A stretch of DNA of 64,000 bases from Pistricoccus aurantiacus (GTDB lineage Bacteria; Pseudomonadota; Gammaproteobacteria; Pseudomonadales; Halomonadaceae). The notes below the pieces were generated by a model. The model made no database searches. It was not told where the DNA came from and saw nothing but the letters and a program-made list of their open reading frames with translations. Where the stretch lies: NCBI RefSeq assembly GCF_042682565.1, contig NZ_JBHUIC010000004.1. One strand, 5' to 3'. Shown here piece after piece: positions 8,841 through 17,641 of this stretch. Position 1 is the stretch's first letter, and every line of letters begins with the position of its first letter. Position numbers and translations under genes: made by a program.

Positions 8841-9893
8841 TCACCTTCCCAACCCCACCACCTGATACGGCAGCCAAGCAAACGAATGGCTGGCAAACAC
8901 CAACCAAACAAACTGCACCGCCGCGTAATAAGCTATGACGCCTAGCACGATATAAGTACGCCAGAACGAGTCTTGGGTAACAAAATGTAAACGCGAGAAT
9001 ACGAAGATTTGAATAGGAATGAGATAGAGCGCCACCCGGTCTGTGGCAGTGGAAGATATTATCACCAAGGGAATACATATCATGGCGAGGACCGACATCC
9101 ACCACCACAAACGGCGCTCTTCCTTCCCCAGAATCAAGCGCTTATGCAACATCAAGTATAATGCACCAGGCACGGCATTCATCAACACCCGAATCAATCC
9201 GCCCTGAGATTCGTAATTGGCTTCAACGTAGTTTTCCCAAAGAGAATCAACGGAGTCGAGCAGGAACAGATAGGCGCCGATCAGCGACATTACGCCGATC
9301 CAGATTGTATTCCAGGTACGATTACGGCTCGAGGCCAAGGCTGCCACTGGTAGCACCAGTACTGCGGATTTATGAAAAGTGGCGCCGATCAACACCCATA
9401 CGACGAAAGCGCGCATGCGCGCATCGCTCAGTGCCACCAGGCCGAGCATCACAAAGCCCAATGCCACCGCTTGGCGGCTGTAACCCATACCCACCACTAC
9501 GATTAAATAAGGTACCGCTACCAATAAAGCCAACCATGGCAATGGCTGGCGTTGGGCGAAACGAATAACCCCGGTCATCACCACCGCCCCGCAGAAGAGA
9601 TTCACCCAATAGATGTTGCCGCCTAATTGGACTACCAGCCAGTTGATCAAGTAATAGCCCGGGTCGCCATGCATCAACACCTCAAAAAGTGTCATGACAG
9701 AGGCACGATCCAGGTAAGCTAGATAGGCAAACCAGTCACCACCTACTTCAAAGCGCAGACCAATCGCCAAGGCAAACAGCGTGCCAATCATCCACCACAT
9801 GGCGGGCCGAGAAGAGGGAGCCAGTGGCCGACTAGCAAACACTCCCAAAGTGGGAATCAAAAAAAGTATCCAGTAAGGCAGCATAGCGCTCAT
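8841..9893 (-). CDS. EpsG/Wzy-like polysaccharide polymerase, membrane protein
   Basis: About 350 residues, strongly hydrophobic with many membrane segments. The pattern of a short N-terminal segment, then LRFEVGGDWFAYLAYLDRA, then GDPGYYLINWLV is typical of the EpsG family (Wzy-type polymerases), in which the GGDW and aromatic motifs recur. The protein would polymerise repeat units in the periplasm. Possible starts are the ATGs at 9893 and 9884. A 9-bp inverted repeat lies just upstream (9904-9923). It is the second polymerase/ligase candidate in the locus, besides 1229-2554. Confidence 0.72.
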   Translation of the reverse strand: MSAMLPYWILFLIPTLGVFASRPLAPSSRPAMWWMIGTLFALAIGLRFEVGGDWFAYLAYLDRASVMTLFEVLMHGDPGYYLINWLVVQLGGNIYWVNLFCGAVVMTGVIRFAQRQPLPWLALLVAVPYLIVVVGMGYSRQAVALGFVMLGLVALSDARMRAFVVWVLIGATFHKSAVLVLPVAALASSRNRTWNTIWIGVMSLIGAYLFLLDSVDSLWENYVEANYESQGGLIRVLMNAVPGALYLMLHKRLILGKEERRLWWWMSVLAMICIPLVIISSTATDRVALYLIPIQIFVFSRLHFVTQDSFWRTYIVLGVIAYYAAVQFVWLVFASHSFAWLPYQVVGLGR

Positions 9894-9903
9894 CGTAAAA
9901 GGC

Positions 9904-9923
9904 AGCACTGCCGTGGCAGTGCT
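9904..9923 (-). terminator. hairpin between asnB-like gene and epsG-like gene
   Basis: AGCACTGCC at 9904-9912 and GGCAGTGCT at 9915-9923 are perfect inverted repeats. On the minus strand the hairpin falls 19 bases after the amidotransferase stop (9942) and is followed by GCCTTTTACG, a weak T-run. It may be an attenuator or partial terminator within the operon, or it may protect the transcript 3' end. Confidence 0.4.
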
Positions 9924-9941
9924 TTGTGGATTATTCCGTTT

Positions 9942-11948
9942 TTATGGCAACTTAGACTGCCATCTGCGCTGCCAGGCCAGCAACTGCAACACCGTCCAAA
10001 GCTGCTGAGCGTAATGGCCTTGGCCCTTCAGATGCGCCTGCCATAGTCTGCACACCTGGTGGGCATCAAGCATCGGCAGCTCATCGAGGCTTGCGGAAGA
10101 TAGCAGGTCCTCGGCCCACTCTCTGAGTGGTCCGCGCAGCCAGTCATCCAGAGGAATAGCAAAACCCATCTTGGGGCGTTCGATCAGCTCGCATGGCACA
10201 TGGCGATACAGCACCTGGCGCAGCACCCACTTGCCTTGCCCTTCACGCAGCTTGATTTCCGGTGGCAGGCGCCAAGCAGCACGAAATACCCCTGGGTCGA
10301 GGAATGGCACTCGCACTTCCAGGCTACTGGCCATACTGGCTCGGTCTACCTTCACCAGCACATCATCGACCATGTAATGCAGCGTATCCATCAGCAGCAT
10401 CCACTCGACGTTATCGAACTGCGTCAAAGCAGGATACAGCGTTTCTGGATCATTCCCATGCTTGCTACTCGCCAAGAGCGCCGATGGTGTCCGGTTCATC
10501 GAGGATACGCCGGCAAATAGCGCTTGCTGGGATGGACTTTCCAGTACGGCGGCCAGCTTATGTAGTTTTTCACCGAAGGTACGCAGACGTAAACGGGAAG
10601 GTAAGATCCTCCCGCCTAGCTGCATGATCCGGTCGTAAGCATGAGTAGGAATGGTCTCGAGAGTGAGTGCCAAGGCACGCCGAGCTGGCAAGGGCAATCG
10701 CTTGAGTTTACGCCATATCCGGGGAACCCATAGATGGCGGTTGTAGCCGCCGAATAGCTCATCGCCTCCATCACCGGACAGCGCCACGGTGACATGCTCA
10801 CGGGTCAGTCGCGATACCAAGGCGGTAGGCAACTGGGAAGAATCCGCGAAAGGCTCATCGTAAATTTCCGGCAGTCGCGGCACCAGATCCAGCGCCATTT
10901 TCGATGTCGCCTTGAGCGTCATATGCTCGGTACCCAGATGCGCGGCTACCGCCTCGGCATGTGAAGACTCATCGTAGCGGGCGTCATCAAAACCCACCGA
11001 AAAGGTACGTACCGGACGCTCGGTCTGAGCCTGCATCAAGGCCACCACAGTGGAACTGTCGACACCGCCGGAGAGAAACGCCCCAAGCGGCACATCCGCT
11101 ACCATGCGCTGGCCTATCGAATATCGTAACGCCTGCTCCAGCGTATCGATACCAGCGGTGGGATCGGTAATCCGCCCTTCATGTATGGCGCTTCCTGCGG
11201 CTTGCTGAACCGACCACCATAGCGTGGGTTCGGGTAAACAGCGCTCCCAGGCCTGATCGCGAGAGAGAGTCAACATAGTGCCTGGCGGTAATTTGAAGAT
11301 GTCACGGAAAATGCTTTGCTCGCCACGCACGCAGCCGAAGCGCAAATAGTTTTCCAGTGCGTCGGTTTCCAGTTCGCCCTGCCACTGGGGATGGGCTGCT
11401 AGCGCCTTGAGTTCTGAACCAAAAAGAAAGCTTGCTCCTTGCCAGCTTTTTTCTTGCCAACCATCTCCTTGAAAACCATAGTAAAGCGGCTTTTCACCAA
11501 ACCGATCCCGTGCCAGGACGAGACTTTGCTGCTGACGATCCCATAAGGCAATCGCAAACATGCCCACCGCAGTTTCCAGTGTTGGCACGACACCCCAAGC
11601 AGCAAAGGCCGCCAATAGTGTTTCCGTATCCGCATGGCCCCGCCAAACCGGTGCTTGCTCATCCCGCTCCAGTCGAGCGCGCAGGTCGAGATGGTTGTAA
11701 ATCTCGCCGTTGAAAGCGATGACATAACGTCCGCACGCGGAGTGCATCGGCTGATGGCCCGCCGGGGAGAGATCAAGAATGGAAAGACGTCGATGGCCCA
11801 GCACCAACCCAGCTGGTTCATCGGCCCAGTAGCCTTCGCTATCCGGCCCGCGATGGGTGATGGCATTCGTCATGCGGCGAAGCGCGCGGAAGCCGGCCTG
11901 CGGGTCGTCTAATACGACACCGGAAAAAAAGCCTACCAGTCCACACAT
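9942..11948 (-). CDS. asnB: glutamine-dependent amidotransferase, asparagine synthase family (WbpS-like)
   Basis: A 668-residue class II amidotransferase. Residues 1-5 are MCGLV, with Cys2 as the N-terminal nucleophile of the glutaminase domain, and NGEIYN follows near residue 80. The synthase domain has the PP-loop SGGVDSSTVVALM and ALSGDGGDELFGGY. AsnB makes asparagine, but homologues inside O-antigen loci (WbpS in P. aeruginosa O6) amidate uronic acids such as GalNAcA. The wbpO/wbpP pair in the same run of genes supports that role. It is in the same direction as its neighbours. Housekeeping asparagine synthesis remains an alternative. Confidence 0.85.
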   Translation of the reverse strand: MCGLVGFFSGVVLDDPQAGFRALRRMTNAITHRGPDSEGYWADEPAGLVLGHRRLSILDLSPAGHQPMHSACGRYVIAFNGEIYNHLDLRARLERDEQAPVWRGHADTETLLAAFAAWGVVPTLETAVGMFAIALWDRQQQSLVLARDRFGEKPLYYGFQGDGWQEKSWQGASFLFGSELKALAAHPQWQGELETDALENYLRFGCVRGEQSIFRDIFKLPPGTMLTLSRDQAWERCLPEPTLWWSVQQAAGSAIHEGRITDPTAGIDTLEQALRYSIGQRMVADVPLGAFLSGGVDSSTVVALMQAQTERPVRTFSVGFDDARYDESSHAEAVAAHLGTEHMTLKATSKMALDLVPRLPEIYDEPFADSSQLPTALVSRLTREHVTVALSGDGGDELFGGYNRHLWVPRIWRKLKRLPLPARRALALTLETIPTHAYDRIMQLGGRILPSRLRLRTFGEKLHKLAAVLESPSQQALFAGVSSMNRTPSALLASSKHGNDPETLYPALTQFDNVEWMLLMDTLHYMVDDVLVKVDRASMASSLEVRVPFLDPGVFRAAWRLPPEIKLREGQGKWVLRQVLYRHVPCELIERPKMGFAIPLDDWLRGPLREWAEDLLSSASLDELPMLDAHQVCRLWQAHLKGQGHYAQQLWTVLQLLAWQRRWQSKLP

Positions 11949-12051
11949 AATTTAAGAATCAACCTTGGCTCTAGGTAGAATGGTCATTAACCACGGGACT
12001 TGCGCTTGCAGCAAATCATCATTGTAGCCGTATATTAAATCACTCGTCACT

Positions 12052-12816
12052 TTACTTAGGTGCATGTGTTAATACGGAATCAACCATAGTTCCTACTGTT
12101 GCGGCAACAGCAAAATAGATCGTTAAAATCAGAAAACCTTGGGCCGATGAATATGGCCACAACGCCACAGCGCCGGCCAATGGCATTAGAAAAAAGAAAA
12201 GCCTGAATTGTCCCCGCTGCCTGCCTGGCATACTCAGCAATCTTTTGCTATCCAAATAACCAAATAAACGAAATCCCGCGTAAGACATTGCAGCCGCCAT
12301 TCCTACTCCGAAGAGTTGTGAATCCTCGACGACAAAAATAACTGGCGCCATAAAGCGAAACCATGCAAGCCAAAGAAATGTGGCGGCTTTTAATTCTTTA
12401 TCTTCAAGCACATTATGTAGCGCAAAAACGATGCACAAAGCGAGAAAAAACAACCACCAGCCTAGCGAATCATAAAAGCCTAAAAGTACCGTTATCCCTA
12501 GAAATACCAGCAGCCGCGAGCCAAACCATGACCATATCCATTGCCTGGACACGTTTCGAGGGCCGCGTTTACGCCCACCAATTTCTTTGTTAGCGGCGTA
12601 CAAATCATTTATCAGATACCCAATCTCGTATAGGCTGATAAAAGCTAGATAAGATAAGCCAGCCATAATCAAAGATTTGAGTGGACTAGAAATTCCAATA
12701 GCCAAAACCAAGATCGCGGCTGCTAGCCATTCAAAAATAAGGTGAAATGCAATACTCCCGCCACGAAGACGCGTATAAAAAAAATAACTAAATGGCATCA
12801 AGTAAAAGAAATTCAT
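12052..12816 (-). CDS. UbiA-superfamily-like prenyltransferase, membrane protein
   Basis: A 254-residue polytopic membrane protein. Near residue 67 is INDLYAANKEIGGRKRGPRN, which resembles the first Asp-rich motif of UbiA enzymes that use polyprenyl phosphate (NDxxxxxxDxxxxxKRxRP), though several of the usual acidic residues are replaced. The HAD-family gene lies directly upstream and overlaps it by 4 bases (ATGA). UbiA and HAD domains are often fused or paired in proteins that make polyprenyl-phosphate sugars (compare the DPPR synthase step), so this pair could load a sugar phosphate on the lipid carrier and dephosphorylate it. Function is inferred; the second Asp motif is not clear to me. 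Confidence 0.5.
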   Translation of the reverse strand: MNFFYLMPFSYFFYTRLRGGSIAFHLIFEWLAAAILVLAIGISSPLKSLIMAGLSYLAFISLYEIGYLINDLYAANKEIGGRKRGPRNVSRQWIWSWFGSRLLVFLGITVLLGFYDSLGWWLFFLALCIVFALHNVLEDKELKAATFLWLAWFRFMAPVIFVVEDSQLFGVGMAAAMSYAGFRLFGYLDSKRLLSMPGRQRGQFRLFFFLMPLAGAVALWPYSSAQGFLILTIYFAVAATVGTMVDSVLTHAPK

Positions 12817-13496
12817 GCGTCTATTCCGATAAAATTGGCATCAACACCATTCCAACGCTCACGGTGTGCAGCATCATGCAACACGATATAAACCTGAGCG
12901 GTACCTTCCATCAATGGACGATCCGTGAAATTATCCGTAACCACGCATACTTGTCCGTCAAAAACCTCCTTCCCGTACCTCTTGACAATGGCCTCCTTCT
13001 TTATACCGGTAAGATCGGTTGCGTATCGGCCTGTCAGTATTCCATTATGCTGTTCAAGTGTACTAGCGACATAACGAGTGTTAGTTAGTTCAGCTAGAGC
13101 GGCTACCACTGGCTCTAGACTTGCCGAGGCAAGTACAACTTGGTTGTTCGCCATAGGGTATTCGAGCAATGGCCAGACTGTTGGCACCTTGCGCTTAGCC
13201 AGCAGCAATTTTGCATATTCGTTGGCACTTACATTCAGCGCTTCCTGACTATCTCCCGCTAATAGGTAAACAGCGAAATGCTTGAGAAGATGTCGCCTAG
13301 ATATCTTTTCAGCCACCGCAAATGCAAACCATAAAGGACTGCGGCGATTGCTAATGGCATTAAGCAGTTTTTTTCGCAATGGTCGAGTATTATCACGCGC
13401 AAAGTGATGGCGTAGAAGACCAAGTGTAGTATCGTCACGCACCAAGGTACCGCATACATCCACGATGTATACATTTGGTTTAAGCTCAGTAATCAT
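12813..13496 (-). CDS. HAD-superfamily hydrolase (SerB-like), partner of UbiA-like protein
   Basis: A 227-residue HAD protein. Motif I is YIVDVCGTLVRDD at residues 10-22: the nucleophile Asp is present (about residue 13), but the residue two positions later, normally the acid/base Asp of phosphatases, is Cys. Motif II is near VVLASASLEPVVAAL, and motif III/IV near CVVTDNFTDRPLM carries Asp residues. The overall layout resembles phosphoserine-phosphatase-like HADs with a helical cap. Its stop overlaps the UbiA-like start by 4 bases and its start overlaps the GT4 stop by 4 bases, so the three are translationally coupled. Substrate unknown; a polyprenyl- or sugar-phosphate intermediate is plausible. 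Confidence 0.7.
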   Translation of the reverse strand: MITELKPNVYIVDVCGTLVRDDTTLGLLRHHFARDNTRPLRKKLLNAISNRRSPLWFAFAVAEKISRRHLLKHFAVYLLAGDSQEALNVSANEYAKLLLAKRKVPTVWPLLEYPMANNQVVLASASLEPVVAALAELTNTRYVASTLEQHNGILTGRYATDLTGIKKEAIVKRYGKEVFDGQVCVVTDNFTDRPLMEGTAQVYIVLHDAAHRERWNGVDANFIGIDA

Positions 13497-14752
13497 CCCG
13501 GACTCTCAAGATCTTCGTAAAGCTTTTTATAGGCGCGCTTCGCATTCTCCAATCCCAAGTGTTTACGCGCCCGCACCCTTAACCCCTCACCACCTTTTGC
13601 AAGGATAGAATTAATATCTTCAGTTACGCTATCAAAGACTCGAGGATCATTTAAGTCTATAACTACTCCCGCGTCGAGATCTTGTGTAATTGCATCTACA
13701 TCACCCACACCGGAGCTGCTAATGGTAGGAATACCTATAGCAAGAGATTCCGCGAATTTCGTTGGTGAACAAGCCATCATAGAATAAGTAGGTCGTATAA
13801 AATTCATCATGATGTCTGACGCGCCAAGTAATAGCGGCACCTCATCCCGAGCAGCTGATTTCACATGAATCCGATCACGGAGGTTAGCAAGCCCTTTTTT
13901 AACGAGTATATCTTCATGCTCATTTGTCCAATCCCTTGTAATAAAAAGCAGATGTACATCATCTCTTTTTTTAACAAGTGACTCAAATAGATTTAGCATA
14001 TCATCGAATAAATACAAAGTTCCCAAGGAGCCTAAATAAGAAAGCACCAAGGCCTTCTTATCGATCTTAAGCTCAGCGCGAACTGCTTGCTTTTCAGCCT
14101 CCGACAAGTTTGAAAAATGGTCAAAATCAGCACAACAAGGTATTATCGAAATTGATGCATATGCTTGGGGTGTCAGCTTACGAATTTCTGGAACCATCCG
14201 TTTCGTCAAAACCACCACTGAATCAGCACACTTAATAAGCTTCCGCTCAACTCGTTTGTAATATTTATATAGCAGACGATATAGTAGCTTGTCTTGTGGC
14301 CATATATTTCTATCAATACGATCGTCTACCCATAAGCCACGTGTATCGAATATCGTTTTTACCCTCGTGAAACGTTTCAGGAAACAGCCCACCTGCATGG
14401 CCTGATAGCTGCGACAATGGATGATACCGAATTTATATCGTAGCTGTAGAGCTAACGCAGTAGCATACATGCGTAATAAATCCCATACTTTACCCAACTT
14501 ACCCATACGTGAGGTAAAGGACAAAGGTGACCAACCAATGCCCTTTTCCTGTAACGCGTAACGGAGCGTATCAGCTCCAGATTTAAACCGATTAGTCTTC
14601 TCAAAACTAATAATATGTAAATGTCGTGGATGTTCCGCAATACTATATAAGTAAGGAAGAATTTGGCTAGCACCCAGCGGATCTAATAAACCATCATAAG
14701 TGATAAATAGCACAGAATTGCGGTATTTTTTCATTTCGATTTTATTGCTCAT
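13493..14752 (-). CDS. glycosyltransferase family 4
   Basis: A 419-residue GT-B glycosyltransferase. The N-terminal half begins VLFITYDGLLDPLGASQILPYLYSI and contains IIHCRSYQAMQVGCFLKR; the C-terminal half has VLSYLGSLGTLYLFDDMLNLF and SPTKFAESLAIGIPTISSSGVGDVD, where the Glu of the sugar-nucleotide site lies in the KFAESLA motif. Composition is AT-richer than the amidotransferase gene. It is the first gene of a tightly overlapping trio (GT4, HAD, UbiA-like) on the minus strand, and upstream lies an IS remnant, so its promoter is probably in 14753-14960. Donor and acceptor unknown. Confidence 0.8.
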   Translation of the reverse strand: MSNKIEMKKYRNSVLFITYDGLLDPLGASQILPYLYSIAEHPRHLHIISFEKTNRFKSGADTLRYALQEKGIGWSPLSFTSRMGKLGKVWDLLRMYATALALQLRYKFGIIHCRSYQAMQVGCFLKRFTRVKTIFDTRGLWVDDRIDRNIWPQDKLLYRLLYKYYKRVERKLIKCADSVVVLTKRMVPEIRKLTPQAYASISIIPCCADFDHFSNLSEAEKQAVRAELKIDKKALVLSYLGSLGTLYLFDDMLNLFESLVKKRDDVHLLFITRDWTNEHEDILVKKGLANLRDRIHVKSAARDEVPLLLGASDIMMNFIRPTYSMMACSPTKFAESLAIGIPTISSSGVGDVDAITQDLDAGVVIDLNDPRVFDSVTEDINSILAKGGEGLRVRARKHLGLENAKRAYKKLYEDLESPG

Positions 14753-14767
14753 ACAGCACCATCAATG

Positions 14768-14965
14768 AACCTATTGCAAAATAGTTAGCTTGAGTTGAAT
14801 AGTAATTTTTCCTCTTACTCAAGCAACGTTCAAGTCTCCAATACCGAAAGCGACTTCTATCAGTTCATCGTGCATGTCTGGCCAACGGTTGCGGATAATA
14901 TTGATGTCGCAGCGTAGATGCTTGACAGTACCAAGGCGCTTTACGTCCGTATATTTTTTCGAATT
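14768..14965 (-). pseudogene. transposase C-terminal remnant with IS end (DDE_Tnp_4/IS5-like)
   Basis: Read on the minus strand, about 14965-14819 encodes KYTDVKRLGTVKHLRC followed by INIIRNRWPDMHDELIEV and GIGDLNVA then a stop. This aligns well with the C-terminus of the transposase remnant at 28045-28709 (VKRLRC, FRNRRPGMDDDLIE, LWNLN). Bases 14768-14800 (CCTATTGCAAAATAGTTAGCTTGAGT region) also match the outer end of that element. The rest of the transposase is missing, so only one end of an old insertion survives, directly upstream of the GT4 gene. Confidence 0.7.
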
Positions 14966-15615
14966 TTATGTCAATTATCGATGCTGAACCATTCATCCCG
15001 CTACCCCTTGGGCGGCTTTTTTTTGATAAAAGCGCTCACGGCATTGATGTACATTTTCTAATCCTTGAAATCTTGAATCCATCGATATCAGGGCGCTGGA
15101 GTCAGACAGTCACCTAGCCCACGGCTCTTGAACAATACCATTTAGTACCAGCCCAACAGTTCTATTTTATTAAAAAAACCATCCGCCAGCTATCGATTGC
15201 TCGATACAAGCTCTTCTTGGTTTGACGCTTTTCTATCCCAAATAATGTGTCTATTACAGCTTTTAGCTTTGCATGCGCTGATTCAGATGCTTTGTAACCG
15301 TGGGCTCGAGTTCAACCAGTCAAGCAACATAGAGCACAAAATCAATATCTATCAGTATTAAAAAAATAATTATATTAAAAGAATTATTTTATTAAGGCCA
15401 GTCTTATTTTGTAGATTTTTACAAACTATGAAGATTTAAAAAGCAGTATCCCGTTTAAAAAAATTACCACTCAAAAAGTTTTAGGCAGATTGTTTTTTAT
15501 AGTTTTAAGCCCATTTTGAGGTGATTAAACAAATCCAGATGATACACTAAATTACAAATAATGTGTTTCATGTTAGCTAGCTGCGCCTTCAAACAAACAT
15601 AAGGGATAATGACTA
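14966..15615. other. 650-base AT-rich decayed intergenic region
   Basis: No intact gene is visible between the transposase remnant and the truncated GT2. A minus-strand stretch ending at about 14997 reads as a 37-codon open tail (ISMDSRFQGLENV, CRERFYQKKAAQGVAG, stop), probably the end of a lost gene, but I cannot assign a family. Bases 15340-15530 are very AT-rich. The promoter for the plus-strand genes beginning at 15616 should lie here. Confidence 0.4.
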
Positions 15616-16254
15616 ATGCTTTGTAGCGTTGTAATTCCCTCTTATAAAGGTAACAAGAGACTTAGCAAATGCTTGACTGCATTGGAAAACCAGACATTCG
15701 GTGAAGAATACCGTGTTACTGGTCATATAGATGTATTTAGCATTAATAAAAAGATGAAAGCTTTTGAGTGCTACGAAAGCATTTCTGCTTTCAACCAGCT
15801 CCAAAATTTAAAAGACGGATTTTTAGTAACAGCAAACTTATTAGTTAGAGCAAAGCTATTCAAGCGCGTTGTACTTTTCGACGAACATCCGTTTTCTGGA
15901 GGCGATAAAGAATGGACTCGCAGTGCAACGGCGTTAGGACATAAAATAAAATATGTTCCAAATTCTATTGTAAACCACCCTGCTCGTAGTACTTGGCCTG
16001 AAATGACTCAGAAACTGCGCAGAACGACTGGCGGTAAAATCACTATATTTCCAGATTATAAGATAAGCGCATTCAGATCATTCTTTCCACCGATAGAAGC
16101 AGCCTCACATATAATTAAACATAAAAATAGTAATCTTCGTGTAAAAACACTCGTATTTCTAGTGGCTTATCGAATCCAGGCATTACTTATATTTTTTATA
16201 AACAAAAAAAGAGCAATACACACTAGAGCGTATATGAGAGAGCATTTGCCATGA
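15616..16254 (+). CDS. glycosyltransferase family 2, internally deleted
   Basis: A 212-residue ORF. Residues 1-33 (SVVIPSYKGNKRLSKCL and following) are the start of a GT2 enzyme. From residue 34 it jumps to TGHIDVFSINKKMKAFECYES, FLVTANLLVRAKLF, FSGGDKEW and VNHPARSTW, which match the C-terminal half of a GT2 subgroup of roughly 300 residues. The middle part, carrying the nucleotide-binding DXD/DD region, is absent, so about 80-100 residues were lost in frame. Catalysis is therefore unlikely. It has a good ribosome site (AAGGGA) and its stop overlaps the next gene's ATG by 4 bases, so it may persist because it couples translation to the downstream GT4. AT-rich. Confidence 0.65.
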   Translation: MLCSVVIPSYKGNKRLSKCLTALENQTFGEEYRVTGHIDVFSINKKMKAFECYESISAFNQLQNLKDGFLVTANLLVRAKLFKRVVLFDEHPFSGGDKEWTRSATALGHKIKYVPNSIVNHPARSTWPEMTQKLRRTTGGKITIFPDYKISAFRSFFPPIEAASHIIKHKNSNLRVKTLVFLVAYRIQALLIFFINKKRAIHTRAYMREHLP

Positions 16255-17381
16255 TAATTTCTATTCTTTTGCCAGATCTTCGTGGCGGTGGCGTCGAACG
16301 TATTCGCCTTGTACTCGCCCATGAATTTGCTCGCCACGGCCATTCGGTAGAATTTGTGCTCATGCACGCACGCGGTGATCTCTTGAATGAAGCCAATAGG
16401 GCTTTTTCAGTGGTTGACTTAGGCATTGATCGGGTCAGAAAAGTGCCTCTAGCCCTTGCCCGCTACCTTAAACAACGCCAGCCCGACGTACTGCTAACGG
16501 CAATGTGGCCGTTAACGGTGCTCGCTCCGCTTGGAAGGATGCTTTCAGGTCATCATTGCTGCCTGGCTGTATCCGAACATAATACTCTTTCAGTCCAATA
16601 TGCCCCGCAGGGTATATTGCACCACTTAGCGCTGCGTATAAGCATGACGTGTGGTTATCGTCTAGCGGACGTACGGTTAGGCGTATCGTCTGGTGTTGTA
16701 TCCGACATTTCGCGGCTTGCTGCAATGCGTGCTGACGACTTTCATATGATCCATAATCCAGTACCTGCTCGCTTGACTCCTACACGTGAAGCCACAAACC
16801 GGGCCGAGGCACAGTGGGCGGCGCTTCCCGGCGCTCGTATCCTCTCGGTAGGCAGCTTCAAAGCACAGAAGAATCATTCTTTACTCTTGCAAGCCTTTGC
16901 AAGAATGACTAGTCACGATGATGGCGCCCAGCTGATGCTGCTGGGCCAAGGGGCGGCTGAGGATGATCTGCGCGCCCTGGCCGACGAACTCGGTATTTCG
17001 AACAGGGTGATCTTTGCAGGATTCCACCCTGATCCGACGCCTTTCTATCAGACAGCCGATCTGTTCGTGCTGTCATCGAATCATGAGGGCTTCGGTAATG
17101 TCATCGTCGAGGCACTGGCTTGCGGTACCCCGGTGGTTTCCACCGATTGCCCCTCAGGCCCCGCCGAGATATTGAAGGATGGAGAGTTCGGCACCTTGGT
17201 TCCCGTGGGCGATGAGATAGCCCTCGCGGAAGCGATGGCGACAGCATTGGTTTCTCAACACGATTCCGAGCGCTTGCGAGCTCGTGCCATGGAATTTGCT
17301 CCGGCCATTGCGGCTGAACAGTACCTGCAGTTGTTTACCTCTAGAAACCATAAAACTACTGCAGTACAGAATCACAGGTAA
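16251..17381 (+). CDS. glycosyltransferase family 4
   Basis: A 376-residue GT-B enzyme. It opens with IISILLPDLRGGGVERIRLVLAHEF, the glycine-rich start of the GT4 group that includes WaaG/PglJ-like HexNAc transferases. The C-terminal half contains ILSVGSFKAQKNHSLLLQAF and FVLSSNHEGFGNVIVEALACG with the EX7E pair, then STDCPSGPAEIL. All expected motifs are intact. It is on the plus strand, opposite to most of the locus, and overlaps the truncated GT2 by 4 bases. The 5' third is less GC-rich than the 3' two thirds, hinting at a mosaic gene. Confidence 0.85.
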   Translation: MIISILLPDLRGGGVERIRLVLAHEFARHGHSVEFVLMHARGDLLNEANRAFSVVDLGIDRVRKVPLALARYLKQRQPDVLLTAMWPLTVLAPLGRMLSGHHCCLAVSEHNTLSVQYAPQGILHHLALRISMTCGYRLADVRLGVSSGVVSDISRLAAMRADDFHMIHNPVPARLTPTREATNRAEAQWAALPGARILSVGSFKAQKNHSLLLQAFARMTSHDDGAQLMLLGQGAAEDDLRALADELGISNRVIFAGFHPDPTPFYQTADLFVLSSNHEGFGNVIVEALACGTPVVSTDCPSGPAEILKDGEFGTLVPVGDEIALAEAMATALVSQHDSERLRARAMEFAPAIAAEQYLQLFTSRNHKTTAVQNHR

Positions 17382-17641
17382 AGGTCGTCAGACTAGCATC
17401 AGCGCCCTTTCGACTCAGTCTCACTATTTTATTTGTTAGCCACAGGCCTAACTACAGCGTTGATAGACTATAAGCTCTCTGTTTACGCTCTGAACGCGCA
17501 GACACAAGACCAGATAACGAGCAAGGTTTAGTAAACTACTGAAAATCTCTGTGGGATGAACTACTTTGCCTACACTATGTATTTTCTAATCGTAAAATTA
17601 AGAAAGTGGTTTTTTTGCAGAGATATTAATGAAGGTATTTC

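Noticed and set aside
14990..15030. GC stem followed by TTTTTTTT near 15020 (CCGC..GCGG)
   Set aside because: Only a 4-5 bp stem with a long loop, so too weak to call a terminator.
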